From positions 124,001 to 188,000 of the forward strand of contig NZ_JBIWFB010000010.1 in assembly GCF_044762855.1 (NCBI RefSeq): DNA of 64,000 nt. The letters run 5' to 3'. This document shows positions 34,716 to 44,255 of this stretch, piece by piece. Made by a program: the position numbers and the translations under genes. Position 1 is the stretch's first letter. Each line of letters starts with the position of its first letter. This stretch comes from Psychrobacillus sp044762855 (GTDB taxonomy: Bacteria > Bacillota > Bacilli > Bacillales_A > Planococcaceae). Below the pieces are notes generated by a model that saw nothing but the letters and a program-made list of their open reading frames with translations, was not told the origin of the DNA and made no database searches.

Positions 34716-36185
34716 TCAAACCAAAGAGACTCCTCTCATATTTTGAATTTCAATCTTTACATAAGCCCCGCCTTCTACTCTATTTTGTGCCAGGATTTTC
34801 CCGCCATGTTTTTCAGTTATTGTTTGAACGATAAATAAACCTAAACCCGAATGACCAGTCTTGCTTGTTCGTGATATATCCTCTCGATAAAATTTATTAA
34901 AAATTTGAGACATATTTTTATTCGAAAAGCCTGGGCCGTTATCTAAGATTTCGAAAACGATTTGCTGATCAGTAATTGTCGTTATCCACTTCATTTCCCC
35001 ATATTCCGGAGTGTAGTTAAGACTATTTGTTATCACATTATCTAACACTTGATTTATACGAAATAGATCTATCCAAACTTCAGCGTCCTCTTTTTTATCG
35101 ATGACAGCATCGAATTTTATATTCTTAGACTTGCATAGTAGTTCATATTCATTTACTTTTGACTGTATCCAGTTTTCCATATTTGTAACTGTGAAATTTA
35201 ATTTGAATTCTACCTGTTCAATTTGGGAAACATCATTTAATTCCTTAATTAACTGAATCGTTCGTATGCAACTAGATTGAATTGTTAGCAAGTATCGTTC
35301 CAAACGATCTGGATGATGTTCTTTCACTTCTAACAACCCCTCCACATGCCCCAAAATAATCGTAAGAGGAGTTTTTAAATCATGAGCAACAGTTGCTATC
35401 ATATCTCTGCGATCCTCTTCCAATTTCCATTGCCTTTTTAGTGATTCCTTCAAAGCCTCTTTCATTTCTTCGAAAGCAGCAACTAGCTTGTTCAGTTCCA
35501 CTGTGCTTTCAATATGGGATAAGGAAAAATTAAGATCATGTTGTTGGATCTTATGTGCACTTTCAATAATTTCATTAAAGGGTTTTTCAATTCTGCTACT
35601 GAATTGTTTACCTATTAGAAAAGAAAACAAATAAAAATAAACGAATGGTGCCAAAAAGATAATTACTCCTATTCCAATAAATAACATGGATGACTGGGGA
35701 TTAGATGATGCTAAAGATAGTTTGTAGCGAAATCCAATGGCACCATTCATTGCTTGGTTTTCGTCAAAAATAGGGTAATATTGAATAATCCTTTGTCCGT
35801 CATACTTATTTTTGTTTATGTTTGTTGCTAGATCTATCGAGGAAGAAATATAACTATCGCCCATGCTTCCATACATAAAGTCCCCATCTATATCAACCAC
35901 TTGATAATCTAGCCCCTCTAATGGAATCAATTTGTTTAAAGTATCTTTATTAGTTACAGGAAGAATATTCCTTTGTTTATAGATAAAGTGTAGCAGTTCT
36001 GGAATTTTGCTTTCATAATAATTTGCTGGTTTCATTAGTTCGTGTTTTGAATATATAGAGAATGCGAGGATGATTAATCCCCAAGTAATTAACGTAGCGG
36101 TCACACTGAACACTAAAATAAGATGAAAGGAAAACGTAATTTGAGCACGTAAGGTTCGTTTCCTTCGTATGTTTAACCTTCCCAT
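34716..36185 (-). CDS. Sensor histidine kinase
   Basis: Membrane sensor kinase of 489 residues. Helices at about 16-45 and 167-192 enclose an outer domain of about 120 residues. A HAMP-like region follows, then the phosphoacceptor H268 in TVAHDLKTPLT, the N box near 370, and G boxes DNGPGF and HSGLGLF. It overlaps the response regulator by 13 bases and completes an operon ABC ATPase-permease-permease-regulator-kinase. The substantial outer domain differs from the short sensor loops of BceS-type kinases. Confidence 0.92.
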   Translation of the reverse strand: MGRLNIRRKRTLRAQITFSFHLILVFSVTATLITWGLIILAFSIYSKHELMKPANYYESKIPELLHFIYKQRNILPVTNKDTLNKLIPLEGLDYQVVDIDGDFMYGSMGDSYISSSIDLATNINKNKYDGQRIIQYYPIFDENQAMNGAIGFRYKLSLASSNPQSSMLFIGIGVIIFLAPFVYFYLFSFLIGKQFSSRIEKPFNEIIESAHKIQQHDLNFSLSHIESTVELNKLVAAFEEMKEALKESLKRQWKLEEDRRDMIATVAHDLKTPLTIILGHVEGLLEVKEHHPDRLERYLLTIQSSCIRTIQLIKELNDVSQIEQVEFKLNFTVTNMENWIQSKVNEYELLCKSKNIKFDAVIDKKEDAEVWIDLFRINQVLDNVITNSLNYTPEYGEMKWITTITDQQIVFEILDNGPGFSNKNMSQIFNKFYREDISRTSKTGHSGLGLFIVQTITEKHGGKILAQNRVEGGAYVKIEIQNMRGVSLV

Positions 36186-36853
36186 TTATAGCCAACTCCC
36201 CAAACTGTTGAAATATAAGGGACATTTGGATCACATTTTTGTAGTTTAGCTCTAATCTTCTTAATATGTTCTGTTACGGTGGTGGAATCTCCTATTGCCT
36301 CTAGGCCCCACACATGTTCATAGATTTGATCTCTTGATAAGACATGATTAGGATGTAAAATAAAATACTTAATTATTTCAAACTCTCGATTCGTTAAGGC
36401 TACTTTATCTTCATGGCAAAATAGCTCGTATGCCTGTAAATCTATGATAAGATTTTTTTGATGTAAGCGCTGATAGGTTTTCCCTTGAATTCGCTGCTCC
36501 CTTCTCAGATGAGCATAAATTCGTGTTTTTAGCTCTTTCATGCTAAATGGTTTCTCCATATAATCGTCTCCACCGAACATCAGACCCTTTATTCTATCTT
36601 GGACTGTATTTTTTGCGCTCACAAAAATGATCGGACATGAAATACTTTCCCTAATCTTTTGACATAATTCATATCCATCCATTCCAGGCATCATCACATC
36701 GAGTATAATTAGGTTCGGATTTTTTGGTAAAATACGCAAAGCTTCCTCGCTGTTATAAGCACAAAACACCGTGTATCCTTCATCTTCTAACGAATCCTTT
36801 ATAAAAGAAACGATGTCTCTCTCATCATCGACTATTACGATTTTCTCTTTCAC
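36173..36853 (-). CDS. OmpR-family response regulator
   Basis: Response regulator of 226 residues. The receiver domain has D9/D10 and the phosphorylation site D52 in LIILDVMMPG. The winged-helix DNA-binding domain (about 130-226) ends GVGYKW. It lies 6 bases after the second permease gene and overlaps the kinase gene, so kinase, regulator and transporter form one unit. It probably activates its own operon. Confidence 0.93.
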   Translation of the reverse strand: MKEKIVIVDDERDIVSFIKDSLEDEGYTVFCAYNSEEALRILPKNPNLIILDVMMPGMDGYELCQKIRESISCPIIFVSAKNTVQDRIKGLMFGGDDYMEKPFSMKELKTRIYAHLRREQRIQGKTYQRLHQKNLIIDLQAYELFCHEDKVALTNREFEIIKYFILHPNHVLSRDQIYEHVWGLEAIGDSTTVTEHIKKIRAKLQKCDPNVPYISTVWGVGYKWEG

Positions 36854-36859
36854 TTCGTA

Positions 36860-37627
36860 TCATCCCATCCAATTTCGCTTTTTCCATACAATTATACTAA
36901 TTATATAACTTATAAGAATAATTAGTAATACAAGCAAAAGTAATGTATCATTCTGTTTCCCTAGCACTTGAAAGATGGAATCCGTAAAAGTTAAAAAGAA
37001 AGATAAATGGTCAGAGACATATATGCTACCAATTAGGAACCCAATAATTCCTACATAAGCTAAAATGACATTTGGCATGAGCACACTAATAAGACTACCT
37101 ATTGTGATGACCGCCAAAAGGATTAGAAAAGAAATTCCATAAAACTTTAAGACATACACAAAAGCTCCAAAAGGCATAAGTGAATCCGTATTGAAAAAGG
37201 ACACCTCAGATACTAGTGGAAAGAATAATCTTCCATACATCGTTCCAACCAAACAAGTGATAAGTAGCAACGAAAAAGTAATCGTTCCTTGTACTCCCCA
37301 TTTCACTATATATAGTTTGATACGTTCCTGAGGTCTTAATAAAATGAAACGAAATGCTCCTGATGTATATTCCCCATTAAAACTATCCACTACAAACATG
37401 GGGATTAATATAAAAAGGTGAAACAGGCCTAACTCCCTTAAAAGGAAAGGAGCAGTGTTTAAGGAATTTAACATAACAATATGATCTGGATCATAAAAGC
37501 TCCTACCATCAATCAAAGTTAGGAACAGACATTCTAGACCAATTAATGCAATGTATATAACGATGCCAATCCAAGTTTTCTTTCTTTTAAACGTACGCTC
37601 GAACTCACTTATCCATATTTTTTTCAT
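36860..37627 (-). CDS. ABC-2 type transporter permease (second subunit)
   Basis: Membrane protein of 255 residues with six helices. It starts MKKIWISEFERTFKRKKTW, the typical cytoplasmic start of ABC-2 permeases. It has the SGAFRFILLRPQER coupling region near 92-105, similar in layout to the partner permease. Together with the partner permease and the ATPase this resembles lantibiotic-immunity (LanEFG/BcrAB) transporters. The substrate is unknown. Confidence 0.82.
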   Translation of the reverse strand: MKKIWISEFERTFKRKKTWIGIVIYIALIGLECLFLTLIDGRSFYDPDHIVMLNSLNTAPFLLRELGLFHLFILIPMFVVDSFNGEYTSGAFRFILLRPQERIKLYIVKWGVQGTITFSLLLITCLVGTMYGRLFFPLVSEVSFFNTDSLMPFGAFVYVLKFYGISFLILLAVITIGSLISVLMPNVILAYVGIIGFLIGSIYVSDHLSFFLTFTDSIFQVLGKQNDTLLLLVLLIILISYIISIIVWKKRNWMG

Positions 37628-37640
37628 TTTGATATCCCAC

Positions 37641-38468
37641 CTATATAAAAGAATCTTTTTTCTTTGTCATCAGCATTGTTAAACAAGCGAATACAAAAGT
37701 ATAAATACCTATTACAGAAAAGTTCCATCCCATCCAATAGTTTTTTTCTGCAAGCATCAAAGTAATTCCCTGCCATTGGATCATTGGAATAGACGTGAAA
37801 AATAACTTCATATAAAGAACTTCCCCTATTAAATCTTTGATATAAGGAAGAATATGAGGGTACAAAAGAGAAAATAACAGAAATCCTATACCGCTTCCAA
37901 TAGCTGTAGTAGTCGTACGACTAACAACTGCAATGAAAAACAGAATGGAATTCATCGCTACTACGGTTGAAATTGCTATACCATAAAACTTCAAATTGTA
38001 TATCATTCCATCAAGTATTGTGGCCAAGTCTTCGTGAAAGAATAAAGGAAATTCTTTAGGGGTAGAAAAGATAATTACTCCAAGAAAGTTACTTACAATA
38101 AAATAAGTAAAAAAGAACAAAAGAATCGTACCGAGTGAAACTATAAATTTTGCAAGCAGGATTTCTGTATAGGAATACGATCGAATTAATACCATTCGAA
38201 TTTGTCCGGTCCGATATTCTTCCGTTACAGTCAAAACAACAATAATGAGTATAATTCCTTGAAAGGCTGTTATGAGCATTTCAGAAAGACCTAAAATAGG
38301 GAAATTCCAAGCATTGGTATACTGCGCTAAATTTGTCGATAGCATTTCATTTTGACTTAATAAATATTTTGCAGAGCCTAAAAGAATGATAGGGATACTA
38401 AAGAATGAAAACCATGTAGTTTTTCTACTCCATAATCTTTCCCACTCACTCCGCAGTAATCGTTTCAT
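37641..38468 (-). CDS. ABC-2 type transporter permease (first subunit)
   Basis: Permease of 275 residues with six helices. It starts MKRLLRSEWERLWSRKTTW and carries TGQIRMVLIRSYSYTE near 88-103, the cytoplasmic helix that contacts the ATPase. Its start overlaps the ATPase stop by 4 bases. Paralogous in arrangement to the next permease, so the two probably form a heterodimer. Confidence 0.82.
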   Translation of the reverse strand: MKRLLRSEWERLWSRKTTWFSFFSIPIILLGSAKYLLSQNEMLSTNLAQYTNAWNFPILGLSEMLITAFQGIILIIVVLTVTEEYRTGQIRMVLIRSYSYTEILLAKFIVSLGTILLFFFTYFIVSNFLGVIIFSTPKEFPLFFHEDLATILDGMIYNLKFYGIAISTVVAMNSILFFIAVVSRTTTTAIGSGIGFLLFSLLYPHILPYIKDLIGEVLYMKLFFTSIPMIQWQGITLMLAEKNYWMGWNFSVIGIYTFVFACLTMLMTKKKDSFI

Positions 38469-39193
38469 CGAGACACCAACTCAACAAATGCATCTTCTAA
38501 ACTTTGGTTACTTCTAGCTAACTCATCCTTATGGCCAGACCATAACATTTTACCCTCACGAATAACAATAATTTGACTACAAACCTTCTGTAATTCATCT
38601 AATAGATGGCTTGAAATCAGTACGGTAATCCCATACTTTTGATTGAGTCTCAATATAAGCTCCCTTAAATCCCGTATTCCCATAGGATCTAATCCATTTA
38701 CTGGTTCATCTAGTATTAAAAAGGATGGTTTCCCTAATAAAGCTTGCGCAATCCCCAACCGTTGCTTCATACCAAGTGAATACGTACCAACTTTGTCTTT
38801 GGCACGGTCTTCCAAGTTAACAATTTGCAGAACTTCTTCTACTCTGTCCTTTTGTTCCGTTACAGTTAGCTGTGGATGCAGCCGTGCTAAATTTCTTAAA
38901 TTTTCTTTACCAGACATATAAGGAAAGAAAATTGGGGACTCGACAATAGCACCAATATTCATTACTACTTGTTTCCTATTAGTAACGATACTGTTTTCAT
39001 TAATATAGATGTCTCCGTTGTTAGGGCGTATAAGGCCAGTTAATAGTCGAATTAAGGTTGTTTTACCAGATCCATTCGGACCCAATAATCCACAAATTGT
39101 CCCTTTTTCAATCACAAAACTTATTGAATCCAATAGAACACGCCCTCTCACCTTTTTGGTAATATTCTGCACCGATAAAATATGATCATTCAT
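38465..39193 (-). CDS. ABC transporter ATPase of the bacitracin/lantibiotic-immunity type
   Basis: ATPase of 242 residues. Walker A GPNGSGKTT near 36-44, signature YSLGMKQRLGIAQALLG near 135-151, and Walker B FLILDEPVNGLDPMG near 155-169. The LGMKQR signature and the NGLDP sequence are typical of BcrA/LanF-type ATPases. First gene of a five-gene operon with two permeases and a two-component system. I found no bacteriocin precursor or modification enzyme nearby. Resistance or antimicrobial sensing is therefore a better guess than production. GAGGAGGG precedes the ATG. Confidence 0.9.
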   Translation of the reverse strand: MNDHILSVQNITKKVRGRVLLDSISFVIEKGTICGLLGPNGSGKTTLIRLLTGLIRPNNGDIYINENSIVTNRKQVVMNIGAIVESPIFFPYMSGKENLRNLARLHPQLTVTEQKDRVEEVLQIVNLEDRAKDKVGTYSLGMKQRLGIAQALLGKPSFLILDEPVNGLDPMGIRDLRELILRLNQKYGITVLISSHLLDELQKVCSQIIVIREGKMLWSGHKDELARSNQSLEDAFVELVSR

Positions 39194-39287
39194 ATGAATC
39201 CCTCCTCGTATGCCATTATAAAAAACAAATATAAAGATTTTATAAAGTTCACTACTTATTTGGATTGAATGATTAGAACAAAGAAAA

Positions 39288-39314
39288 AGACTGAACCCTT
39301 TTCGGATCCAGCCT
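39288..39314 (-). terminator. Second terminator hairpin
   Basis: On the minus strand AGGCTGGATCC pairs with GGGTTCAGTCT (with G-U pairs), followed by TTTTTCTTT. Confidence 0.7.
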
Positions 39315-39436
39315 AGAAATTTATTGAGTTTTGTTTGACAACACTGGTTGAAGGATGAATATGACTACATATATAATGTGATTAATGCATAACGGCATAA
39401 CGGCATATCGTCCATTGAATATATCCGTAAATTAAA

Positions 39437-39463
39437 ATACCAAATCAACATGTTATTTGGTAT
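39437..39463 (-). terminator. Terminator after CoxG-like gene
   Basis: ATACCAAAT and its exact complement ATTTGGTAT enclose a 9-base loop and are followed by TTTTAATTT on the minus strand, 36 bases past the stop codon. Confidence 0.8.
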
Positions 39464-39498
39464 TCTATAAATTTAAAGCGACTTACCCTCTTTCGAAA

Positions 39499-39939
39499 CT
39501 AGGAGAATACTGCAATTTTACGAGCAATAGATTCTGTTAAGCGCGATGCTACTTTTGGAACAGCCCATTTAATAATTGGTGTTAACATCGCACCCGATAT
39601 TCCACCAGCATGGACTTCTACTGTACAAGTCATTGTCGTTTTACCATCAACTTCTGCTGCGGTAAAGTGACCGCTTCCTGTAAAATTATCCGTTAAACCT
39701 TTTAGTTCAAACGTAATATTGGAAGGTTCATTCCATTCGGTAATATCTACCTGTGCACGTATTGTCTTTTTAATACCCTTCACGTTACCTTCAAATGTCC
39801 AAATAGATTGCTTGTCATCGATAATTTCATGTTCTTTATAGGCTGGTACCGTCGTCGCCCATTTTTCAAGATCACTGACATAATCCCAAACTGTTTGTAC
39901 ATCTACTGGAATTTCTACTGTATGTGTTCCTGTTGCCAT
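39499..39939 (-). CDS. CoxG/SRPBCC-family protein
   Basis: Protein of 146 residues of the START/SRPBCC hydrophobic-ligand fold, CoxG subgroup. It starts MATGTHTVEIPVDVQTVWDYV, the typical first strand and helix, and ends with the helix that closes the cavity. The ATG at 39937-39939 is preferred because GAGGGG lies 8 bases upstream; the longer frame would start with GTG before this site. No carbon monoxide dehydrogenase genes are near, so the name describes only the fold. The role is unknown. Confidence 0.82.
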   Translation of the reverse strand: MATGTHTVEIPVDVQTVWDYVSDLEKWATTVPAYKEHEIIDDKQSIWTFEGNVKGIKKTIRAQVDITEWNEPSNITFELKGLTDNFTGSGHFTAAEVDGKTTMTCTVEVHAGGISGAMLTPIIKWAVPKVASRLTESIARKIAVFS

Positions 39940-40135
39940 TATGATCCCCTCTTTCACTACGAATAAATTGTAAATTTAAATTCCTACATTGATATTATTA
40001 CATACTAAGGAAAAACTTACATCAACCATTATACATAACTTTTCTTCTTTCAATCACTTGATTATTTATAAAACCAAAATTTTTTAATCCTCATTTGCTA
40101 CATTACTGAAATAATAAATATGACGGTAACTGATG

Positions 40136-40645
40136 TTAATTTTCATAGACTGGTACAATTTCATTAAATTCTGTTCTCTTTTTCTCACTATCGAATACAA
40201 CTGTTTTATTTAAGAAGAAATAAATTCTTAAACCATCTTTAGTTTGTATAATCTTTGCATATTCACTTTCTCCGTCTTTTACCTGTTTTATATTATTATC
40301 AGTTATAACTCCATAACGAACAAAAAAATCATCAAAATTAGTAAATGACCAATTTATTCCATCTTCTGTTTGAAGAGGTAATGCACCTCCTCCTAAGTGC
40401 CACTTCCATTTAGCACCTTTTAATTTGATAAATCCATCGTAAAGATTGTTGTCTTTCGTATAAAAAACCAGCATCCCGTCATTAACAACTTCTAAATGAA
40501 TTATCTCTTCTACCTCCATATGTGCCTCTTTCATTTCTTCCAGTAATTGTTCTTCAATAGTATTATTTTCAACATTACTATTACAGGAACTTAATAGAAG
40601 TAAACAAACTATTATGCTGAGTTTTACACTTATCCTTTTCTTCAT
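40136..40645 (-). CDS. Unknown lipoprotein
   Basis: Lipoprotein of 169 residues with the lipobox LLSSC (cysteine at about residue 21) followed by a domain rich in beta strands and acidic residues. I do not recognise the domain. It sits in a group of small lipoproteins and membrane proteins on the same strand. A partial junction repeat (AAACTAAACCGCTCC, about 40670-40684) stands just upstream. Confidence 0.65.
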   Translation of the reverse strand: MKKRISVKLSIIVCLLLLSSCNSNVENNTIEEQLLEEMKEAHMEVEEIIHLEVVNDGMLVFYTKDNNLYDGFIKLKGAKWKWHLGGGALPLQTEDGINWSFTNFDDFFVRYGVITDNNIKQVKDGESEYAKIIQTKDGLRIYFFLNKTVVFDSEKKRTEFNEIVPVYEN

Positions 40646-40709
40646 TTTTCTAGGTCCTCCTGGTCATAAAACTAAACCGCTCCTTATTATATTGAGCTGC
40701 AAAAGAATT

Positions 40710-40892
40710 TCATTTATCAATATTATTCTCCCCATATTTTACCCAGAGCCAAAAAGTAGTGACAGCAGTAATAGGTATAAACATTGCTATTCTTTCAAAA
40801 ATTTTAGAGTCTTGCATCAAAAAAAAGAACATTAATATTCCAGAAGATATAAATACGATAAAAAATTTCCGCATACCTTTCTTTTTATCCAT
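40710..40892 (-). CDS. Small membrane protein
   Basis: 60 residues, MDKKKGMRKFFIVF onward, with two hydrophobic helices (about 9-25 and 33-51). AGGGGAG lies 5 bases before the ATG, a good ribosome site. Unknown family. Adjacent to another small membrane gene on the same strand (21-base gap). Confidence 0.6.
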   Translation of the reverse strand: MDKKKGMRKFFIVFISSGILMFFFLMQDSKIFERIAMFIPITAVTTFWLWVKYGENNIDK

Positions 40893-40913
40893 CTTATCTC
40901 CCCTCGTTGAACT

Positions 40914-41147
40914 TTACTTATTTGGTTTAGCACTAAAAATACTAAAACCAGTTACTATACATAGCAATAACAGCAATAATAATCTTAACCAGTCCATTGT
41001 AAGCCAAAACTCACCGCCATTAACGATATCTGGGCTTAAACCATACTCATCCACAAAAATACCTAAATTCCAAAATAATCTAAGCGAAATAAGTAAGGAA
41101 AAGAAACTTAATAAAAATACCGTAATCGAAAAAATCCGTTTTCTCAT
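40914..41147 (-). CDS. Small membrane protein
   Basis: 77 residues with helices at about 5-25 and 54-70 separated by an outer loop EYGLSPDIVNGGEFW. AAAGGGGA precedes the ATG by 8 bases. Unknown family. Co-directional with 40710-40892 and the UppP gene. Confidence 0.6.
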   Translation of the reverse strand: MRKRIFSITVFLLSFFSLLISLRLFWNLGIFVDEYGLSPDIVNGGEFWLTMDWLRLLLLLLLCIVTGFSIFSAKPNK

Positions 41148-41202
41148 TATGAAATCCCCTTTAAAACAAGTATTTTATCTAATTCCCACAAACCAGCGTT
41201 AA

Positions 41203-42018
41203 TTAGAAGAAAATTAAAAGTAATGCTCCTGTAATGAAACAATAATAAGTAAAATAAACTAGCTTCCCATTTTTCATAATCCCCATAAACCATTTCATCG
41301 CAAAATAAGTCATTAAAAGTGTTGCAATAAATGCAGCTAAATATGGAATTGCTAATTCAGCTTTGTTCGGCTCATGTAGAAAATCAGAAAAACCTAGTAT
41401 AACTCCGCCCAAGCTCACTGGAATATACAACAAAAACGAAAATCGTAAAGCCGTATCTTGTTTCATACCAACAGCGATAGCCGAAATAATCGTAGCACCT
41501 GAGCGACTAATCCCTGGAGTTAATGCAACTGCCTGCCCTAATCCCACTATAAAAGCATCTTTTATAGTAATATCACGTTCGCCTTTATTTCCTTTTAAAT
41601 TGCGAATTACCCACAAGGCGATCCCTGTAAAGAAGAGCATTATTGCAATCGTTGTCATACTAACGTTTTCTGCTATAAAATCGCTTAACAATATCCCAAG
41701 TATAGCTGCTGGAATCGTGCCGATAACAATAAAGAAAACAAAACGAAAATCACTCTTATAGCGATAATTTTTCGTTTTCACATAAAGCAATGAATTAATC
41801 GCGAGCCTTGCGATATCTTTCCTATAAATATATAATATGGCAAATAGAGAAGCTGTATTTGTTAAAATCGCAAAAGTAAACCCTTGTTCACCTAGCCCTA
41901 AAATCTCACTAGCAATCATTACATGCCCGCTAGATGATACTGGAATTGGTTCTGTAAAGCCTTGGACTAACCCAATAATAATCATTTTTATTATAAAAAT
42001 AATGTCTAATTCTCCCAT
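41203..42018 (-). CDS. uppP: Undecaprenyl-diphosphatase
   Basis: Integral membrane phosphatase of 271 residues (UppP/BacA family) that dephosphorylates undecaprenyl pyrophosphate and so recycles the lipid carrier of cell-wall synthesis. Active-site motifs are GFTEPIPVSSSGH near residues 20-32 (the common form is EFLPISSTGH) and TPGISRSGAT near 165. About seven helices. Such enzymes also give bacitracin resistance. It lies in an envelope-related neighbourhood (ECF sigma, small membrane proteins). Confidence 0.92.
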   Translation of the reverse strand: MGELDIIFIIKMIIIGLVQGFTEPIPVSSSGHVMIASEILGLGEQGFTFAILTNTASLFAILYIYRKDIARLAINSLLYVKTKNYRYKSDFRFVFFIVIGTIPAAILGILLSDFIAENVSMTTIAIMLFFTGIALWVIRNLKGNKGERDITIKDAFIVGLGQAVALTPGISRSGATIISAIAVGMKQDTALRFSFLLYIPVSLGGVILGFSDFLHEPNKAELAIPYLAAFIATLLMTYFAMKWFMGIMKNGKLVYFTYYCFITGALLLIFF

Positions 42019-42119
42019 TGTGTCCCCCAGAAATTCACATTTTTATCTAATAAAGAAAACACTAAGCAACCGAACGGTCTTTGAGAAAAGCACCTGTTAA
42101 TACTAGAGACTGGTTTAGA

Positions 42120-42746
42120 TTATTTATCTATTTTAATGGTAATCTCTGAGGTATCCATTCCAAGCCTTTTCTTTAACTCTTCTGTAATAGAGAAAGTTAT
42201 AGTTGCCCCTTTTGCCATATCGGCAAATTTGTGATGTATCGCGGTAACCACCGTTCCATCAGTGGCATATGATTCAGATGGTTCCGTGTTAAATGTTAAA
42301 TGCTCATTATAATTCCCACTGATTTTTCCTTGAGTAAAAATGTCATTTGGTAAAACAACATAAGCTGGTTGTCTTTCTATCACAGAAATTTCAAATGTAT
42401 TTTTATTAACTCCCACTACTCCATCTTTTGCGATAGGTGATCCATTGACTTCTAATTCATAATCCCATAACCTTATTGCTAAATCTTTTAATTGCGCGTC
42501 ACTATAATCATTTAAAAGCTCATCAATCAATTGATTATAATAATCTGCTTGCTCTTTTGTATTGTTATAATTCGTTTGAATACTTTGCAATGTTTCTTGA
42601 AGTTCCTCATTCTCTATTTCTAATGCCTTTATCTTTGCATCCTTCTCATCCATTTGATTACTGTCTTCCAATGCACCTTTATCTATACAACCTGATAAGA
42701 AAAAAATCATGCTTAATGTTATTAATAAAGCTCCTTTTTTTTGCAA
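42120..42746 (-). CDS. Unknown lipoprotein with coiled coil
   Basis: Lipoprotein of 208 residues from a TTG start with AGGAGG 7 bases upstream; an upstream ATG in frame has no ribosome site. The lipobox is FLSGC, followed by a coiled coil (about 32-70, with LEIENEELQETLQSIQ) and a beta-rich domain. Layout resembles the protein at 24122-24787. Function unknown. Confidence 0.68.
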   Translation of the reverse strand: MQKKGALLITLSMIFFLSGCIDKGALEDSNQMDEKDAKIKALEIENEELQETLQSIQTNYNNTKEQADYYNQLIDELLNDYSDAQLKDLAIRLWDYELEVNGSPIAKDGVVGVNKNTFEISVIERQPAYVVLPNDIFTQGKISGNYNEHLTFNTEPSESYATDGTVVTAIHHKFADMAKGATITFSITEELKKRLGMDTSEITIKIDK

Positions 42747-42897
42747 TTCAATCCTCCTAAAATCGGCTAATCTTATTAACATCCTTATACTCCAACAATA
42801 TGTGTTGAAATAGCAGCATTTTAAATTTCAAATTGAATAACTTATAATAATTCGCTTTCTTTTTTAGGAATACCTGCTTAGATAGGTAAATGCGTTT

Positions 42898-43185
42898 TTA
42901 GTTAGAGAAGAATACATTTATTGTTATATCTTCTTGTCTACCGTTTCCACCATCATTTGAGATACTACTTTTTATGTAATCATCCAATTCATTTGGTTTT
43001 CCATAGTAGATTCTTATAGCGGCAGAACTAAAATAGAATGGCTGTCCTGTTTTAACAACTTTAATCATATTATTCTTATTTGGAGAATAACTAGTGTACA
43101 GTTCTGTTTCTCTGTATTCCATCTCATAAAAAAATTCACCAATTGAATAAACCAAGAATGTACAAGCTATTCCAACAAAAAACAT
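42898..43185 (-). CDS. Unknown small membrane-anchored protein (possible leader frameshift)
   Basis: The open frame gives 95 residues from an ATG that starts in the middle of a hydrophobic helix. Reading the same frame upstream adds NPNKRGWLFWFF, which would complete the helix, but then only ATA is available as a start. A GGAGG followed by ATGATGATTAAA lies just upstream in another frame, then a run of A. A one-base slip in that A run would give MMIK followed by the helix. Either the gene is frameshifted at its beginning or it starts within the helix. Function unknown. Confidence 0.5.
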   Translation of the reverse strand: MFFVGIACTFLVYSIGEFFYEMEYRETELYTSYSPNKNNMIKVVKTGQPFYFSSAAIRIYYGKPNELDDYIKSSISNDGGNGRQEDITINVFFSN

Positions 43186-43393
43186 GAAAAACCAAAATAG
43201 CCAGCCACGTTTATTAGGATTTTTTATTTAATCATCATCCTCCAATTCTTATCAACCATTTTCTAACTTCATATTAAATCTCTACTCCTTAATATGACTT
43301 TATTTAGTGTATGAAGTTCCCCTTCTACATTTGTTTGCAAGTCCATGTTATGTTGTCTACACTTTAACCAAATTACAAAAGAGGAGTGTGGGA

Positions 43394-44018
43394 ATGAAAA
43401 CAAAACTTTTACTACTTGGCTTGTCAATTATTGTGATCATAATTGCAATTGTGGGGGTTCGTGAATTCGTTTGGTCCACACAGGTAAGTGAGGGTGATCA
43501 AGCAACTACTAATGCCATTGTTGAAATGTTTGTGGAAGCAAGCGAATCCAAATTGAATGATGAAGAATTTGGAAAATGGGCTTCGGATATGAATGTAATG
43601 CTTTCAGAAACGATGGATAACCCGAAATTAAAAGAAGCTAACAACGATGATGGTTTCGAATATTACTTGAAAGCACAAGAAGTCAATCGGCAATTTCCAA
43701 AGCACTTGATTATAGAAAATAAAGATCTCGAAAAGGAACATTCGAATTTGATTCTACTATCAAGTTATATCTTACATAATCAGTTCACTCGAACCGCACA
43801 TATTGATCCTAACGGAGAGGCTAAGCAATCAACGGAACATGCAGACCAGTGGAAACCGACTGATGAAAGCATGTCAAGTATTTGAGTATCTAAAGCAGAT
43901 TGTGAATGATATTGACGTTGCCCTTAACCATTATGGAGAAGGTAAAACTTTTGGTGTGACGCATTTTTCGAATGGCGAAAAGGTAAGCGAAGTTGAAAGA
44001 TTTATTAAAGGATCTTAA
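43394..44018 (+). pseudogene. Membrane-anchored protein gene, frameshifted
   Basis: The frame starts MKTKLLLLGLSIIVIII with AGAGGAG 9 bases upstream: one N-terminal helix, then a helical outer domain. It stops with TGA at 43883-43885 (DESMSSI). The next frame continues without pause as FEYLKQIVNDIDVALNHYGEG to VERFIKGS, ending at 44018. A single-base slip near 43875 separates the two. The intact protein would be about 207 residues. Family not recognised. One of few plus-strand genes here. Confidence 0.65.
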
Positions 44019-44160
44019 AAAATATCCTTTAGAAATGTATGTCTCATGTAGCTAACTTAATTAGAATTACTTAAAATTAATGACTGCAATTTATCTAAGC
44101 ATTTACTTTGAACATTCCTGATATAACTAAGGATTTCCTATTTGTTAAGTAATTTTTTGA

Positions 44161-44208
44161 GGAATGAAAAAGGGAACATCCGATTTAGGACGTTCCCTTT
44201 TTCATTCC
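44161..44208. terminator. Bidirectional terminator between convergent genes
   Basis: GGAATGAAAAAGGGAAC and its exact complement, each extended by TCC/GGA, flank a 6-base loop. The A and T tracts lie in the stem so it works from both sides. Confidence 0.9.
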
Positions 44209-44255
44209 ATTAAAACCTCTTATAATGGAATAACTTTAAAGCTAATGAAGCCTGT

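Larger units (their letters stand above)
39194..39498. other. Region between the ABC operon and CoxG-like gene
   Basis: 305 bases with two hairpins (39288-39314 and 39437-39463) that both terminate minus-strand transcription. A tandem ATAACGGC repeat lies near 39390-39405. No coding signal; no antimicrobial peptide precursor seen. Confidence 0.6.

Noticed and set aside
36013..36234. 73-codon minus-strand frame
   Set aside because: Shadow of the overlapping histidine kinase and response regulator genes.
39340..39480. Possible bacteriocin precursor next to the ABC/two-component operon
   Set aside because: No small frame with a ribosome site, leader or double-glycine motif found; the stretch holds terminators and short tandem repeats.
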